Origin: Pseudomonas sp. H9
Lineage (GTDB): Bacteria; Pseudomonadota; Gammaproteobacteria; Pseudomonadales; Pseudomonadaceae
Assembly (NCBI RefSeq): GCF_004353925.1
Contig: NZ_SMOK01000017.1
Location: 124,001-188,000 of the forward strand
DNA: 64,000 nt
Direction: 5' to 3'
Shown here in pieces: positions 36,010-44,972 of this stretch. The notes under the pieces are model-generated. The model saw nothing but the letters and a program-made list of their open reading frames with translations, did no database searches and was not told the DNA's origin. Made by a program: the position numbers and the translations under genes. Within the stretch, counting starts at the first letter, position 1. Every line of letters starts with the position of its first letter.

Positions 36010-38409
36010 ATGACGATGCAACCGACCCTGCGTGCCCTGTCGGCCGCAGTGGCCCTGATCCTGGCCGCGCAAGCTGTGGCCGCACCGATCGACCTCGACC
36101 TGCCGGCCCAGCCGCTGGCCACGTCGCTGCGCCAACTCGGCGACGCCGCCGGGCTGACCATCGCGGTCGACAGTAACCTGGTGCAAGGCCGCCAGGCGCC
36201 CGCGCTCAGCGGCCAGCTGGAACCGCACGACGCGCTGTCGCGCCTGCTCGCCGGCAGCGGCCTGAGCTACCAGCAAAGCGGTACCACGCTGATTGTCAGC
36301 CAACCGAGCGGGGACGCCCTGGAGCTCGGTGCCACCAGCATCAACGGCGTCGGCCTGGGCGCTACCACCGAGGGCACTGGCTCCTACACCACCGGCTCGA
36401 CCGCCACCGCTACCAAGCTGCCGCTGACGATCCGTGAAACCCCGCAGTCGGTCAGCGTGATGACCCAGCAGCGCATGGAAGACCAGAACCTCACCCAGTT
36501 GCTGGATGTGGTCAAACAGGCCCCGGGCCTGAGCGTCAACCAGGGCGGTAACGCCGGCTCCGACTCCAGCCAGATCTTCTCGCGCGGCTTTGCCGTGGAG
36601 AACTATCAGGTCGATGGCCTGCAACGCCTGGACAGCAACTACAAGTCCGTGGCGCAGAGCAACGACATGGCCCTGTACGACCGCGTCGAGATTATCCGCG
36701 GTGCCACCGGCCTGACCAACGGTGTGGGTACCCCCGGCGCCACCGTGAACTTGATCCGCAAGCGGCCGACTGCCGACTTCCAGAGCAGTATTTCGAGTTC
36801 AGTCGGCTCATGGAACTATCAGCGCACCGAAGTGGACGCCAGCGGCCCGTTGAACGACAGCGGCACCCTGCGCGGCCGGGTGGTCGGCGCCTATCAGGAT
36901 AACGAGTCGTACATCGACCGTTTCAACGAGCGCAAGAAGATCTTCTACGGCATCATCGAAGCCGACCTGGGCCCCGATACGCTGTTCACCTTCGGCATGG
37001 ACTCGCAGTCCCACGATGCCGACGACCACGCCCGCAGCGGCCTGCCGCTGTTCAACAAGGACGGCTCGCGGACCGACTGGTCGCGCTCCGATTCGGCAGC
37101 CGCCAGTTGGGCCTACTCCAATCGCCACTTCACCACCGGTTTCGCCACCCTTGAGCACAACCTCAACGAACGCTGGAAAGCCAAGCTGACGCTGAACCGC
37201 GACCGTTACGAGTACGACGAAGTGCTGGGCTATGCCGCCGGCGGCAACCCCGATCCGGCAACCGGTGCCGGGGTCAACCTGTGGGCCGGACGCTGGGAAG
37301 CTAAGCCGGTGCAAACCAGCGCTGACTTCAACATCGCCGGTAGCTTTGATCTGTGGGGCCTGGAACACGACGCGGTGATCGGCTACACCCGTCAGCACAC
37401 CGAGTTCCGCACCAACGGCTATCCACTGTGGTGGTTCGATGGCTGGAGCAATGCCATCCCCAACATCTACACCTGGAACGGCGATGTCCCCGGCAAACCA
37501 CCACTGCCGGCTACCAGCCGCATCGACTATCAGGAAGACCAGACCGCCACCTATGGCAGCACGCGCCTGCGCCTGACCGACGATCTGTCGCTGATTCTCG
37601 GTGCCCGCGTCAACGACTGGAAAAACACGGTCAAGACCGATTACTACGACGACACCCCCGACACCGACGTGCGCCGTAAAGAAACCGGTGTGGTCACCCC
37701 GTTTGCCGGCGTGGTCTACGACCTCGACCAGCACTGGTCGGTGTATGCCAGCTACACCAGTATCTTCAAGCCGCAGAGCAACAAGGACATCAACGGCCAG
37801 TACATCGACCCGCTCGAAGGCGATGGTTATGAGGTGGGCAGCAAGGCGTCGTTTTTCGACGACCGCCTGAACTTCGGCCTGGCGCTGTATGAGATCAAGC
37901 AGGACAACCTGGCCGTGCTGATCCAGCCGAACGTCCCGGTACCTGGCGGTGGCTTCGCCTACCGCGCCGAGTCCGGCACCAAGACCCGCGGTTTCGAACT
38001 GGAACTGTCCGGTGAACTGGCCACGGACTGGCAAGCCAGCGCCAGCTTCAGCCGTAACATCGTACAAGACGCCAACGGCAACAAGCTCAACACCAACGTG
38101 CCGCAGAACACCTTCAAGCTGTTCACCACCTACACCCTGCGCAGTGTCGGCAACGGCCTGACGGTGGGCGGTGGGGTGAACTGGCAAAGCGAGATCTACA
38201 GCAACAACCAGGGCCCGAGCCGTGTGCGCTTCACTCAGGAAGACTACGCCGTGGTCGACCTGATGGCGCGCTACCCGATCACCCGCCAGTTGAGCGCTAC
38301 GCTCAACGTCAACAACCTGTTCGACAAGGAGTACTACACCAACACCGCCGGCAGCAGCTACTACGGCACCCCGCGCAACGCGACCTTCGGCCTGAAGTAC
38401 GACTTCTAA
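36010..38409 (+). CDS. TonB-dependent siderophore receptor with STN domain
   Basis: 799 residues from ATG at 36010, nine bases after AAGAAGG; the upstream ATG at 36001 abuts that site. A signal peptide ends AVAAPI. The STN domain (LDLPAQPLATSLRQLGDAAG) is followed by a plug (SVSVMTQQRMEDQNLTQLLD, RGFAVENYQVDGLQR, RVEIIRGATGLTNGVGTPGA) and a barrel ending TFGLKYDF. The GLTNGVGTPGATVNLIRKRP plug pattern is of the FhuE/FpvA kind. It is controlled by the sigma/FecR pair just upstream. Confidence 0.9.
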   Translation: MTMQPTLRALSAAVALILAAQAVAAPIDLDLPAQPLATSLRQLGDAAGLTIAVDSNLVQGRQAPALSGQLEPHDALSRLLAGSGLSYQQSGTTLIVSQPSGDALELGATSINGVGLGATTEGTGSYTTGSTATATKLPLTIRETPQSVSVMTQQRMEDQNLTQLLDVVKQAPGLSVNQGGNAGSDSSQIFSRGFAVENYQVDGLQRLDSNYKSVAQSNDMALYDRVEIIRGATGLTNGVGTPGATVNLIRKRPTADFQSSISSSVGSWNYQRTEVDASGPLNDSGTLRGRVVGAYQDNESYIDRFNERKKIFYGIIEADLGPDTLFTFGMDSQSHDADDHARSGLPLFNKDGSRTDWSRSDSAAASWAYSNRHFTTGFATLEHNLNERWKAKLTLNRDRYEYDEVLGYAAGGNPDPATGAGVNLWAGRWEAKPVQTSADFNIAGSFDLWGLEHDAVIGYTRQHTEFRTNGYPLWWFDGWSNAIPNIYTWNGDVPGKPPLPATSRIDYQEDQTATYGSTRLRLTDDLSLILGARVNDWKNTVKTDYYDDTPDTDVRRKETGVVTPFAGVVYDLDQHWSVYASYTSIFKPQSNKDINGQYIDPLEGDGYEVGSKASFFDDRLNFGLALYEIKQDNLAVLIQPNVPVPGGGFAYRAESGTKTRGFELELSGELATDWQASASFSRNIVQDANGNKLNTNVPQNTFKLFTTYTLRSVGNGLTVGGGVNWQSEIYSNNQGPSRVRFTQEDYAVVDLMARYPITRQLSATLNVNNLFDKEYYTNTAGSSYYGTPRNATFGLKYDF

Positions 38410-38420
38410 ACCGTCGACCT

Positions 38421-38491
38421 GTAGGAGCGGGCTTGCCCCGCGATGGCGATCAGTCTGATGCATCGCAATCGCGGGGCAAGCCCGCTCCTAC
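38421..38491 (+). repeat. REP pair
   Basis: Fills most of the 85-bp gap between the convergent receptor and VOC genes and could terminate or stabilise both transcripts. Confidence 0.86.
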
Positions 38492-38494
38492 CCG

Positions 38495-38872
38495 TCAGGT
38501 GAAGCAGTACGCTGCGATTTTATTGCCGTCCAGATCCCGGAAATACGCCGCGTAAGCGTTTTCCTTCCAGTTGCGCTCACCAGGCGTGCCCTCGTCTTTG
38601 CCGCCCATGGCCAGCGCGGTGTGGTGGGCAGTATCGATGCTTAAACGGCTAGGCGCCTGAAAGCTCACCGTAACGCCATTGCCAACGCTTGCAGGCTGAC
38701 CATTGGCCGGTTTGAGAACGAAGAACGAAGGGGCATCGATGCCCCAGATCGATCCGTTGTCGCCCAGGTCGGCCAGGCGCTGCATGCCGAACTGGCCCAG
38801 CACTTGATCGTAGAAGGCGCGGGCTTTGTCCAGATCGTTGGTACCGACAGTTACGTGGGTAAACACAGCCAT
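38495..38872 (-). CDS. VOC-family protein, last gene of the lyase operon
   Basis: 125 residues from ATG at 38872 with AAAAGGA upstream. A single-module glyoxalase/bleomycin-resistance fold: FTHVTVGTNDLDKARAFYDQ at the start, AAYFRDLDGNKIAAYCF at the end. His in FTHVT is present, but the terminal metal ligand Glu is replaced (IAAYC), so metal binding is doubtful. It lies 37 bp after the lyase-like gene and is probably cotranscribed; a role on a pathway intermediate is inferred only from position. Confidence 0.8.
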   Translation of the reverse strand: MAVFTHVTVGTNDLDKARAFYDQVLGQFGMQRLADLGDNGSIWGIDAPSFFVLKPANGQPASVGNGVTVSFQAPSRLSIDTAHHTALAMGGKDEGTPGERNWKENAYAAYFRDLDGNKIAAYCFT

Positions 38873-38909
38873 GTTGCTTTTCCTTTTGTAGTGAACGGAG
38901 GGTCTGCGG

Positions 38910-40457
38910 TTATTGATTGGCCAGCACACGCGTCACGCTGGCGAGCAGTTCACCAGAGCGCAACTGCTCGGTGACCGCGACAATGTCGGGGTAGAACGCC
39001 CGGTCTTCATTGGCCACCGGTACCCGGCTACGCACCAGGTCGTACAGCGCGCGGGTGGCGCTGGAGGCCTTGCTCAGGTCATGGAAGTCCAGGGCCTGGC
39101 AACCAACCAGCACTTCGATGGCCAGCACCGATTCCAGCTTGCGCGACACCTGATAAGCCTTGATCGCAGCGTTGTAGGCAAAGCTCACCGGGTCTTCCTG
39201 GTTGCCGCAGGTCGACACGCTGTCGATGGTCGAAGGCTGCGACAACACCTTCATTTCCCCCAACAACCCGGCAGCGGTGTACTGGATGATCATGTAGCCG
39301 TTGTTCAGGCCGGGGTTGCGCACCAGAAACGCCGGCATTTCACTGAAGTGCGAGTTGACCATGCGGTCGGTACGCCGCTCGGAAATCTTCGCCAGGTTGG
39401 TCATGGCGTTGCACAGGGTGTCGGCAGCCATACCAACGTAAGAGCCATCGAAGTTCGCCCCGGAGATCGCTACGCCGTCGTCTTCGCTGGTCGGGTAGAT
39501 CACCGGGTTGTCGCCGGAGGAAGCGATCTCGTTGTCGATGCAGGCCTGGGCGTAGGCAATGAACTGCTTCGACGCGCCGTGCACTTGGGGAATGGCGCGC
39601 AGGCTGTAGGTGTCTTGCAGACGGTAGTCGATGTTCTCCTCGATCAACTGACTGTCGGCCAGCAGTTGTTTGATGTAACGGGCGGTCTGCGCCTGAGTGC
39701 TGTGGGCTTTGACTGTGTGGTAGCGGGCGTCGAAGGCGCGAATGGTGCCCTTGAGCGCCTGCAACGAGATCGCCGCAGCAACATCCGCCGCCTGGGAGGC
39801 CTGGTTGGCGTTGTACTGAGCCAGGGTAGCGATGGCAGTCACCGAGGTGGTGCCGTTGAGCATCGCCAGGCCTTCCTTGCACTGCAGCGCAATCGGCTGC
39901 ATGCCGACCTGACGCAACGCGGTGGCACCGTCCACCCAGTCGCCACCGGCCACACTGGCCTTGCCCTCGCCAATCAGCACCAGGGCCAGGTGACCTTCAG
40001 GGCCGAGGTAGCCGACCGAACCTTCGCCCGGTGCAAAGGGCACCACGTCGTTGTTGAGCAACCCGGCGATCTGTTCGAGCAAGGCCATGCGTACACCGGA
40101 ATAGCCCTTGCCCAGGCTCACCAGAATCATCAACTGCACCGCCCGTACCTGTTCCCGGTTGAGCGGCTCACCAATCGACACGGCGTGGGAGCGCACAATG
40201 TTGACCTGCAGGGTTTGCGCGTCTTGCGGGGAAATCACATGGCGGACGTTGTCGCCAAAGCCGGTGGTCACGCCATAGACCAAGCGGTTCTCATCGAGAA
40301 AGCGCTCGATCAATCGCCGCGATCGCGTAACGCGGTCACGGTAGGCGTCGGAGAAACTCACCTTGGCGCCATAGCGGGCAACGGCGATAAACGCCTCGAT
40401 CGAGGGCTTGGCGTCGTCGAGTACCACCGTGGTGATGTCTTTCGGGTGCATAGGCAT
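38910..40457 (-). CDS. Histidine-ammonia-lyase homologue lacking the Ala-Ser-Gly cofactor tripeptide
   Basis: 515 residues, the usual length of histidine ammonia-lyase (HAL). The overall fold markers are clear: YGVTTGFG (61-68), RSHAVSIGEPL, LNGTTS (Asn201), QDTYSLRAIPQVHG (281-294), ISGANF and NQEDPVSF (Glu421). HAL makes its MIO electrophile from Ala-Ser-Gly in GSVGASGDLAPLAH; here residues 146-156 read GSVGYLGPEGH, so the tripeptide is absent and about three residues are missing. It cannot form MIO. Ergothionase, a known HAL homologue that eliminates trimethylamine without MIO, is the nearest precedent. Neighbouring transporter and oxygenase genes suggest a catabolic lyase. Confidence 0.85.
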   Translation of the reverse strand: MPMHPKDITTVVLDDAKPSIEAFIAVARYGAKVSFSDAYRDRVTRSRRLIERFLDENRLVYGVTTGFGDNVRHVISPQDAQTLQVNIVRSHAVSIGEPLNREQVRAVQLMILVSLGKGYSGVRMALLEQIAGLLNNDVVPFAPGEGSVGYLGPEGHLALVLIGEGKASVAGGDWVDGATALRQVGMQPIALQCKEGLAMLNGTTSVTAIATLAQYNANQASQAADVAAAISLQALKGTIRAFDARYHTVKAHSTQAQTARYIKQLLADSQLIEENIDYRLQDTYSLRAIPQVHGASKQFIAYAQACIDNEIASSGDNPVIYPTSEDDGVAISGANFDGSYVGMAADTLCNAMTNLAKISERRTDRMVNSHFSEMPAFLVRNPGLNNGYMIIQYTAAGLLGEMKVLSQPSTIDSVSTCGNQEDPVSFAYNAAIKAYQVSRKLESVLAIEVLVGCQALDFHDLSKASSATRALYDLVRSRVPVANEDRAFYPDIVAVTEQLRSGELLASVTRVLANQ

Positions 40458-40547
40458 TGCTGTGCTCTCTCTGCTTATTGACTTTTTTTGGGCGTAGAAC
40501 GCCTGCCCCGTGACAGCACAGGCGAAAAAACGACGGGATCAGTGCGC

Positions 40548-41324
40548 TCAGGCGTGGCTGAGAATGAAGCGGCTGAAGCGCTCCGAACGCTGTTCCTGGA
40601 ACATCTCTTGCGGTGTCCCCTGGGACTCGATCAGGCCCTGATTCATGAACACCACACGGTTGGAGACATTGCGGGCAAAGCCCATTTCATGCGTAACCAC
40701 CAGCATGGTTCTGCCCTCCTCGGCGAGTGAGCGCATGACCTTCAGCACCTCCCCCACCAGCTCCGGGTCAAGCGCCGAGGTGGGCTCGTCGAACAAAATC
40801 ACCCGTGGCCGCATCGCCAGGGTTCGGGCGATGGCCACGCGCTGTTGCTGCCCCCCAGACAGAAACGCCGGGTAGTGGTTGCGCTTGTCGGCCATGCCGA
40901 CTTTTTCCAGCAGCGCCTCGGCTTCATCGATGCACTCGGCGCGTCGGCGCTTTTGTACATGCACCGGGCCTTCGATCACGTTCTCCAGTACGGTCATGTG
41001 CGACCACAACCCGAAGCTTTGGAACACCATGCCCAGCTCCGGGCGTATGCGGTCCACCTGGCGGCGGTCGGCGGGCACCCGCAGGCGATGACGACCGCGC
41101 TTGAACGCCACCTGTTCGCCGGCCACCTGAATGTCGCCGGCATCGGGGATTTCCAGCAGGTTGATACAGCGCAAGAAGGTGCTCTTGCCCGAGCCGCTGG
41201 CGCCGAGGATCGACACCACGTCGCCTTCATGGGCATCCAGCGAGATGCCTTTGAGCACCTCCAGGTTGCCGAATGATTTACGGATATGTTTTACCTGCAA
41301 CACCGGATCGTTACCTGTCGTCAT
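40548..41324 (-). CDS. Polar amino acid ABC transporter, ATP-binding subunit
   Basis: 258 residues. Walker [10 protein letters not shown], signature LSGGQQQR, Walker [13 protein letters not shown] and switch His in VVTHEMGFA are all present. The insert [20 protein letters not shown] is characteristic of HisP/ArtP-type ATPases. It powers the two permeases encoded immediately upstream (5-bp gap). Located at the cytoplasmic face of the inner membrane. Confidence 0.93.
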   Translation of the reverse strand: MTTGNDPVLQVKHIRKSFGNLEVLKGISLDAHEGDVVSILGASGSGKSTFLRCINLLEIPDAGDIQVAGEQVAFKRGRHRLRVPADRRQVDRIRPELGMVFQSFGLWSHMTVLENVIEGPVHVQKRRRAECIDEAEALLEKVGMADKRNHYPAFLSGGQQQRVAIARTLAMRPRVILFDEPTSALDPELVGEVLKVMRSLAEEGRTMLVVTHEMGFARNVSNRVVFMNQGLIESQGTPQEMFQEQRSERFSRFILSHA

Positions 41325-41329
41325 GCCAC

Positions 41330-42067
41330 TTACCCTCTACGTACGCTGAGCGCGTACTTTTTTGTTGTTGGACGCGTGGTCAGCGGTTGCCGGGGCGACA
41401 ACCGGTGTTCAAGCCACGCCAGTGTGCGGACAATCAGGAAGTTCAGAACCAGGTAGATCACCGCCGCACAAAGGAACACCTCAAGGGTGCGATAGGTTTC
41501 GGCAATGATCCGTTGGGCGACACCCGACACTTCATAAACGGTGACCAGGCTGGCCAGTGAGGTGGCCTTCATCATCAGGATGATTTCGGTCGAATAGGCC
41601 GGCAGGCAGCTGCGCAGTGCTATCGGAATGATGATCCGCCGTGCCAGTAACCAGCCAGACATCCCCGCCGCCCGCCCGGCTTCGATCTGCTGCGGTGGTA
41701 CCGCCAATAAGCCGCCGCGAAAGATCTCTGCCATGTAGCCGGCGGTACACAGCGCCAAGGCAATCACCGCGCAACTCAGCGGGTCACGCAGCACCGGCCA
41801 GAATGGGCTCTGGCGCACCTCCGGAAACTGGCTCAGGCCGTAGTACAGCAAGAACATCTGGATCAGCAGCGGCGAGCCGCGAAACACAAAGATGTAAGCG
41901 CGCGCCAGGTGCCGCAGTGCGGCAACCTCACAGACCCGCAACCACACCACCAGCAGTGCCAGCAGCGTACCGATGGCCACCGAGGCGGCGAACAGCAACA
42001 GCGTGGTCGGCAGCGCACGCAGCAGTTGCAGCAGGGTGTCGCCAATGAACGCAATATCTACAGACAT
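41330..42067 (-). CDS. Polar amino acid ABC transporter permease (HisM-like)
   Basis: 245 residues with about five membrane helices. The EAA loop that docks the ATPase reads [36 protein letters not shown] is the usual HisM/GlnP-family motif. AGGGGA precedes the ATG. It pairs with the permease encoded 15 bp upstream. Confidence 0.92.
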   Translation of the reverse strand: MSVDIAFIGDTLLQLLRALPTTLLLFAASVAIGTLLALLVVWLRVCEVAALRHLARAYIFVFRGSPLLIQMFLLYYGLSQFPEVRQSPFWPVLRDPLSCAVIALALCTAGYMAEIFRGGLLAVPPQQIEAGRAAGMSGWLLARRIIIPIALRSCLPAYSTEIILMMKATSLASLVTVYEVSGVAQRIIAETYRTLEVFLCAAVIYLVLNFLIVRTLAWLEHRLSPRQPLTTRPTTKKYALSVRRG

Positions 42068-42082
42068 GCTGTACTCCCCTGC

Positions 42083-42787
42083 TCAGCCACGGCGAAAGGT
42101 TCGGCCCACACGCAATTCCGCGCGGGAGAACACCAGGTTGGAAAAACCGGTCAGCACCAGGTACAGCGCGCAGCCGGTCAAGAAGAACAACACGAACTGC
42201 CCGGTGGACGCCGCTGCCACGCGGCTGGCGCGCATCAACTCGACCAGCCCGGTCACCGAGATCAACGCCGAATCCTTCAGGCTGATCTGCCACACGCCAC
42301 CGATACCCGGCAGGGCAAAGCGCAGAATCTGCGGCGCGATGATCCGCCGAAAACGCAGCATCAACGGCATACCAATGGCCTTGGCCGCCTCCAGCTCGCT
42401 GCGCGATACCGCCTGGAAAGCGCCACGGTAGACTTCGGCCTGATAGGCACCAGACACCACACCCACTGCCAATGCCCCGACCAGAAAGGCCGGCATGCTG
42501 ATAAAACCCTCGACACCGAACAGTCCACCCACGCTGCTCACCAGCGCTGAACCACCGTAGAAAAACAGATAAATCACCAACAATTCCGGGATACCCCGAA
42601 ATACCGTGGTGTAACCCTCGCCAAGCATGCGCAGCAGCCCGCTGGGGTGCAGCTTGGCGGCCGCCACCAGGGCACCGATCACGGCGCCGATCAGCAACGC
42701 CGCCACGGTTACCAATACCGTCATCAGCGCTGCCAACAGCAGCACGCTGCCCCAGCCCTTCGCGCCAAAACCAATCAAGTCGATCAC
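42083..42787 (-). CDS. Polar amino acid ABC transporter permease (HisQ-like)
   Basis: 234 residues from a GTG start. Membrane helices include VLLLAALMTVLVTVAALLIG; FRGIPELLVIYLFFYGG and the EAA loop ELEAAKAIGMPLMLRFRRII identify it as the HisQ-type half of the heterodimer. It ends 15 bp before the second permease start. Confidence 0.92.
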   Translation of the reverse strand: MIDLIGFGAKGWGSVLLLAALMTVLVTVAALLIGAVIGALVAAAKLHPSGLLRMLGEGYTTVFRGIPELLVIYLFFYGGSALVSSVGGLFGVEGFISMPAFLVGALAVGVVSGAYQAEVYRGAFQAVSRSELEAAKAIGMPLMLRFRRIIAPQILRFALPGIGGVWQISLKDSALISVTGLVELMRASRVAAASTGQFVLFFLTGCALYLVLTGFSNLVFSRAELRVGRTFRRG

Positions 42788-42819
42788 CCGTAGTCCCGCC
42801 TCTAAGCCTGTGAGAGATC

Positions 42820-42882
42820 GGCCGGCCCGCGCGGTGGCGCGGGCGGCCCGTCAGCATCCGGCGTCAGCGCAGACGCCGGATG
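42820..42882 (-). other. Two intercistronic hairpins between binding protein and permeases
   Basis: Stem 1 pairs 42825-42832 with 42837-42844 (gcccgcgc/gcgcgggc); stem 2 pairs 42855-42865 with 42872-42882 (catccggcgtc/gacgccggatg). No T runs follow, so they probably stabilise the upstream message and favour higher binding-protein levels. Confidence 0.6.
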
Positions 42883-42892
42883 GCCCAAGGGA

Positions 42893-43744
42893 TTACTCGG
42901 TGGGCGGGGTGAAGTCGTGCTTGAACCACTTGCGGCTCAGTTCACTGATGGTGCCGTCGGCGATCAGCGAATCGATGGCCGCATCCAGTTTGGCCTTCAG
43001 CTCCGGTTCACCGGGGCGAATACCAAAGGCCTCGCCCTCGCCCCAGATCGGCCCGTTGATCGCCGGGCCGACCAGCGCCAAGCCACTGTCACCACCGCGC
43101 TGCAACTCGCCGGAGAGGAAGCCGAGGTCTTCGAACACCACATCGACCCGACCGTTTTTCAGGTCCATCAGCGGTTCGGGCGGGGTTTTGTATTCTCGGA
43201 TAGTCGCCACCTGACCGAACTGGTCACGAATGAATTTGCTGTACACCGTGCCACTGACAATGCCGATCAGCTTGCCTTTGAGGCGGTTGCGCAAATCATC
43301 GACTGCGGGAGTATCCAGCTCCGGGTTACCGCGCAGGTGCAAAGTGCCGCGGCCCAGGTCAATGCCGCTCGACTGCAGGGCGATGAAGGTTGCCGGGGCC
43401 TTGGTGTAAGGCCGGGAGAAATCGATCACCTTGCGCCGCTCGGCACTGATCGCCAGAGCATCCATGACCACATCGAACTTACCGGCCTTAAGCCCTGGGA
43501 TCAGGCCGTCCCAGTCTTGGGCGACGATCTTGCAGTCGGCCTTCATCCGTTGGCACAAAAGCTTGGCCATTTCCGGTTCGAAGCCATCGAACGAGCCATC
43601 GGGCAAGGTGCGGTTCCACGGTTCATAGACGCCTTCGGTGGCGATCTGAATGGTGTTCCACTCCTTGGCAGAGGTGCTCAGCGAAAAGCTGGCAAGCATC
43701 ATCATCAGCGAGCAGGCGGCGAATCGTGTTTTTTTGTTGTTCAT
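42893..43744 (-). CDS. Periplasmic amino-acid-type substrate-binding protein
   Basis: 283 residues from ATG at 43744 (GGAG upstream) with a signal peptide ending STSAKEW. It belongs to family 3 solute-binding proteins: IQIATEGVYEPWNRTLPDGS, GFEPEMAKLLCQRM, WDGLIPGLKAGKFDVVMDAL and SAERRKVIDFSRPY. In lysine/arginine/histidine-binding relatives these segments hold the amino-acid carboxylate and side chain. The sequence suggests a basic or polar amino-acid-like ligand. It is the recognition part of the importer encoded downstream. Confidence 0.92.
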   Translation of the reverse strand: MNNKKTRFAACSLMMMLASFSLSTSAKEWNTIQIATEGVYEPWNRTLPDGSFDGFEPEMAKLLCQRMKADCKIVAQDWDGLIPGLKAGKFDVVMDALAISAERRKVIDFSRPYTKAPATFIALQSSGIDLGRGTLHLRGNPELDTPAVDDLRNRLKGKLIGIVSGTVYSKFIRDQFGQVATIREYKTPPEPLMDLKNGRVDVVFEDLGFLSGELQRGGDSGLALVGPAINGPIWGEGEAFGIRPGEPELKAKLDAAIDSLIADGTISELSRKWFKHDFTPPTE

Positions 43745-43862
43745 CTTTTTAATTCTCCGGTGCAAAGCACAGTTTTTGGGCATGCGAGGCAAGGCACAGC
43801 AGGGTCAAACGTCATTCGATAGGCTGTTCGTCCTGGGTTGATTCAAAGGGTTGGCAGCGCCG

Positions 43863-44972
43863 CTATGGGGTGTTCAGGGCCAGCACCACAGCGGAGGTGG
43901 GCCGCGCGCAACACAACAGCACCTGACCGGGCTCGGGCGTCATCAGCGGCGCTTCGCTGTATTGCACCGTGCCGCTGAGCAGCGGTGTCAGGCAGCTGTT
44001 ACATAGCCCAGCGCGGCAACTGAACGGTGGTGCCAGCCCGGCCTGTTCGGCGCATTCAAGCAGCGAGGGGCAAGCGGCATCCCATGCCACCGATTGCCCG
44101 GACGGCTCGAAACGCACGCTCAGCGCGGTGTCGGCCTGCGGCGTTGGCGCAGTCACCGGGAGAGCTGCCGGGCCTTCGTCTTCATCGAGGATCGTTGCCG
44201 GGCCGAAGAACTCGTAGCGGATTCGCGCCTTGTCGATACCCAGCCCCCGCAGCAGGCGCCAGTTTGCTTGCATGAATGGCCGTGGCCCGCACAGGTACAC
44301 GTCGTAGTCATCCAGCGGCAGCAGCGCCTGCAATGTCTCCCGGGTGACCAGGCCACTGCTGTGGTGATGCGCCTGTTGCAGATCACCCTCACTCGGCATC
44401 CGGTAGCAGAAATGCACGTTGATTCCGGTACGCGAGTTCGCCAGTGCCAGCACTTCTTCGCGCAAGGCATGCACAGCACCGTTTTCGCAGGCATGGATGA
44501 AATACACCGGCCGCGCGGTGTGCGCCAGGCGATGCAGCATGCTCACCATCGGGGTCAGGCCCACCCCACCGCTGAACAGCAGCACCGGACGCTCGCTGCT
44601 TTCATCGAGGAAAAAATTACCCGCCGGGCCAGCGATCTCCAGGTGTTCGCCGACTTGCACCGCTTCATGCAGAAAGCTCGAGCCTACGCCTGCCGGCACA
44701 TCCGGCGCATGCGCCGGGGCCAGTTCGTGCTTGACCGAAATGCGCAATTGCGCGACATCGTCCGGGTCGCTCGACAGGCTGTAGGCACGCAGCAACTGCG
44801 GCCCCTGGGCCTGGGGAATGCGCACGACGATGAACTGGCCAGGGCGAAACGCCACGCGCCCGGTGGCTGGGGCCGGTTCCAGCACGAACGAGGTAATCGA
44901 CGCGCTCTCTTGCACCTTCCTGGTCACCTCAAAGCGCGCGAACCCCTTCGCGGCAGGAATGGCTTCAAGCAT
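43863..44972 (-). CDS. Oxygenase reductase: FAD/NAD domain with C-terminal plant-type 2Fe-2S
   Basis: 369 residues; the ATG at 44972 overlaps the oxygenase stop by 8 bases. Order of domains: FAD-binding (RAYSLSSDPDD), NAD-binding (LLFSGGVGLTPMVSMLHRL, YLCGPRPFM), then a ferredoxin domain with CRAGLCNSC and a final Cys in LLCC. It passes electrons from NAD(P)H to the adjacent Rieske oxygenase. FAD-type reductases with C-terminal ferredoxin serve oxygenases acting on quaternary amines such as glycine betaine and carnitine, which may hint at the substrate class. Confidence 0.9.
   Translation of the reverse strand: MLEAIPAAKGFARFEVTRKVQESASITSFVLEPAPATGRVAFRPGQFIVVRIPQAQGPQLLRAYSLSSDPDDVAQLRISVKHELAPAHAPDVPAGVGSSFLHEAVQVGEHLEIAGPAGNFFLDESSERPVLLFSGGVGLTPMVSMLHRLAHTARPVYFIHACENGAVHALREEVLALANSRTGINVHFCYRMPSEGDLQQAHHHSSGLVTRETLQALLPLDDYDVYLCGPRPFMQANWRLLRGLGIDKARIRYEFFGPATILDEDEGPAALPVTAPTPQADTALSVRFEPSGQSVAWDAACPSLLECAEQAGLAPPFSCRAGLCNSCLTPLLSGTVQYSEAPLMTPEPGQVLLCCARPTSAVVLALNTP

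Noticed and set aside
36808..38463. A 551-codon frame opposite the third siderophore receptor
   Set aside because: It is the antisense of a clear TonB receptor and gives Gly/Val/His-rich sequence typical of high-G+C shadow frames.
38910..40457. Naming the lyase homologue hutH
   Set aside because: The MIO tripeptide is absent and no other hut gene is adjacent.
40505..40535. Hairpin cgcctg...caggcg between the ABC ATPase and lyase genes as terminator
   Set aside because: On the transcribed strand the T run precedes the stem, so it would not terminate the operon.
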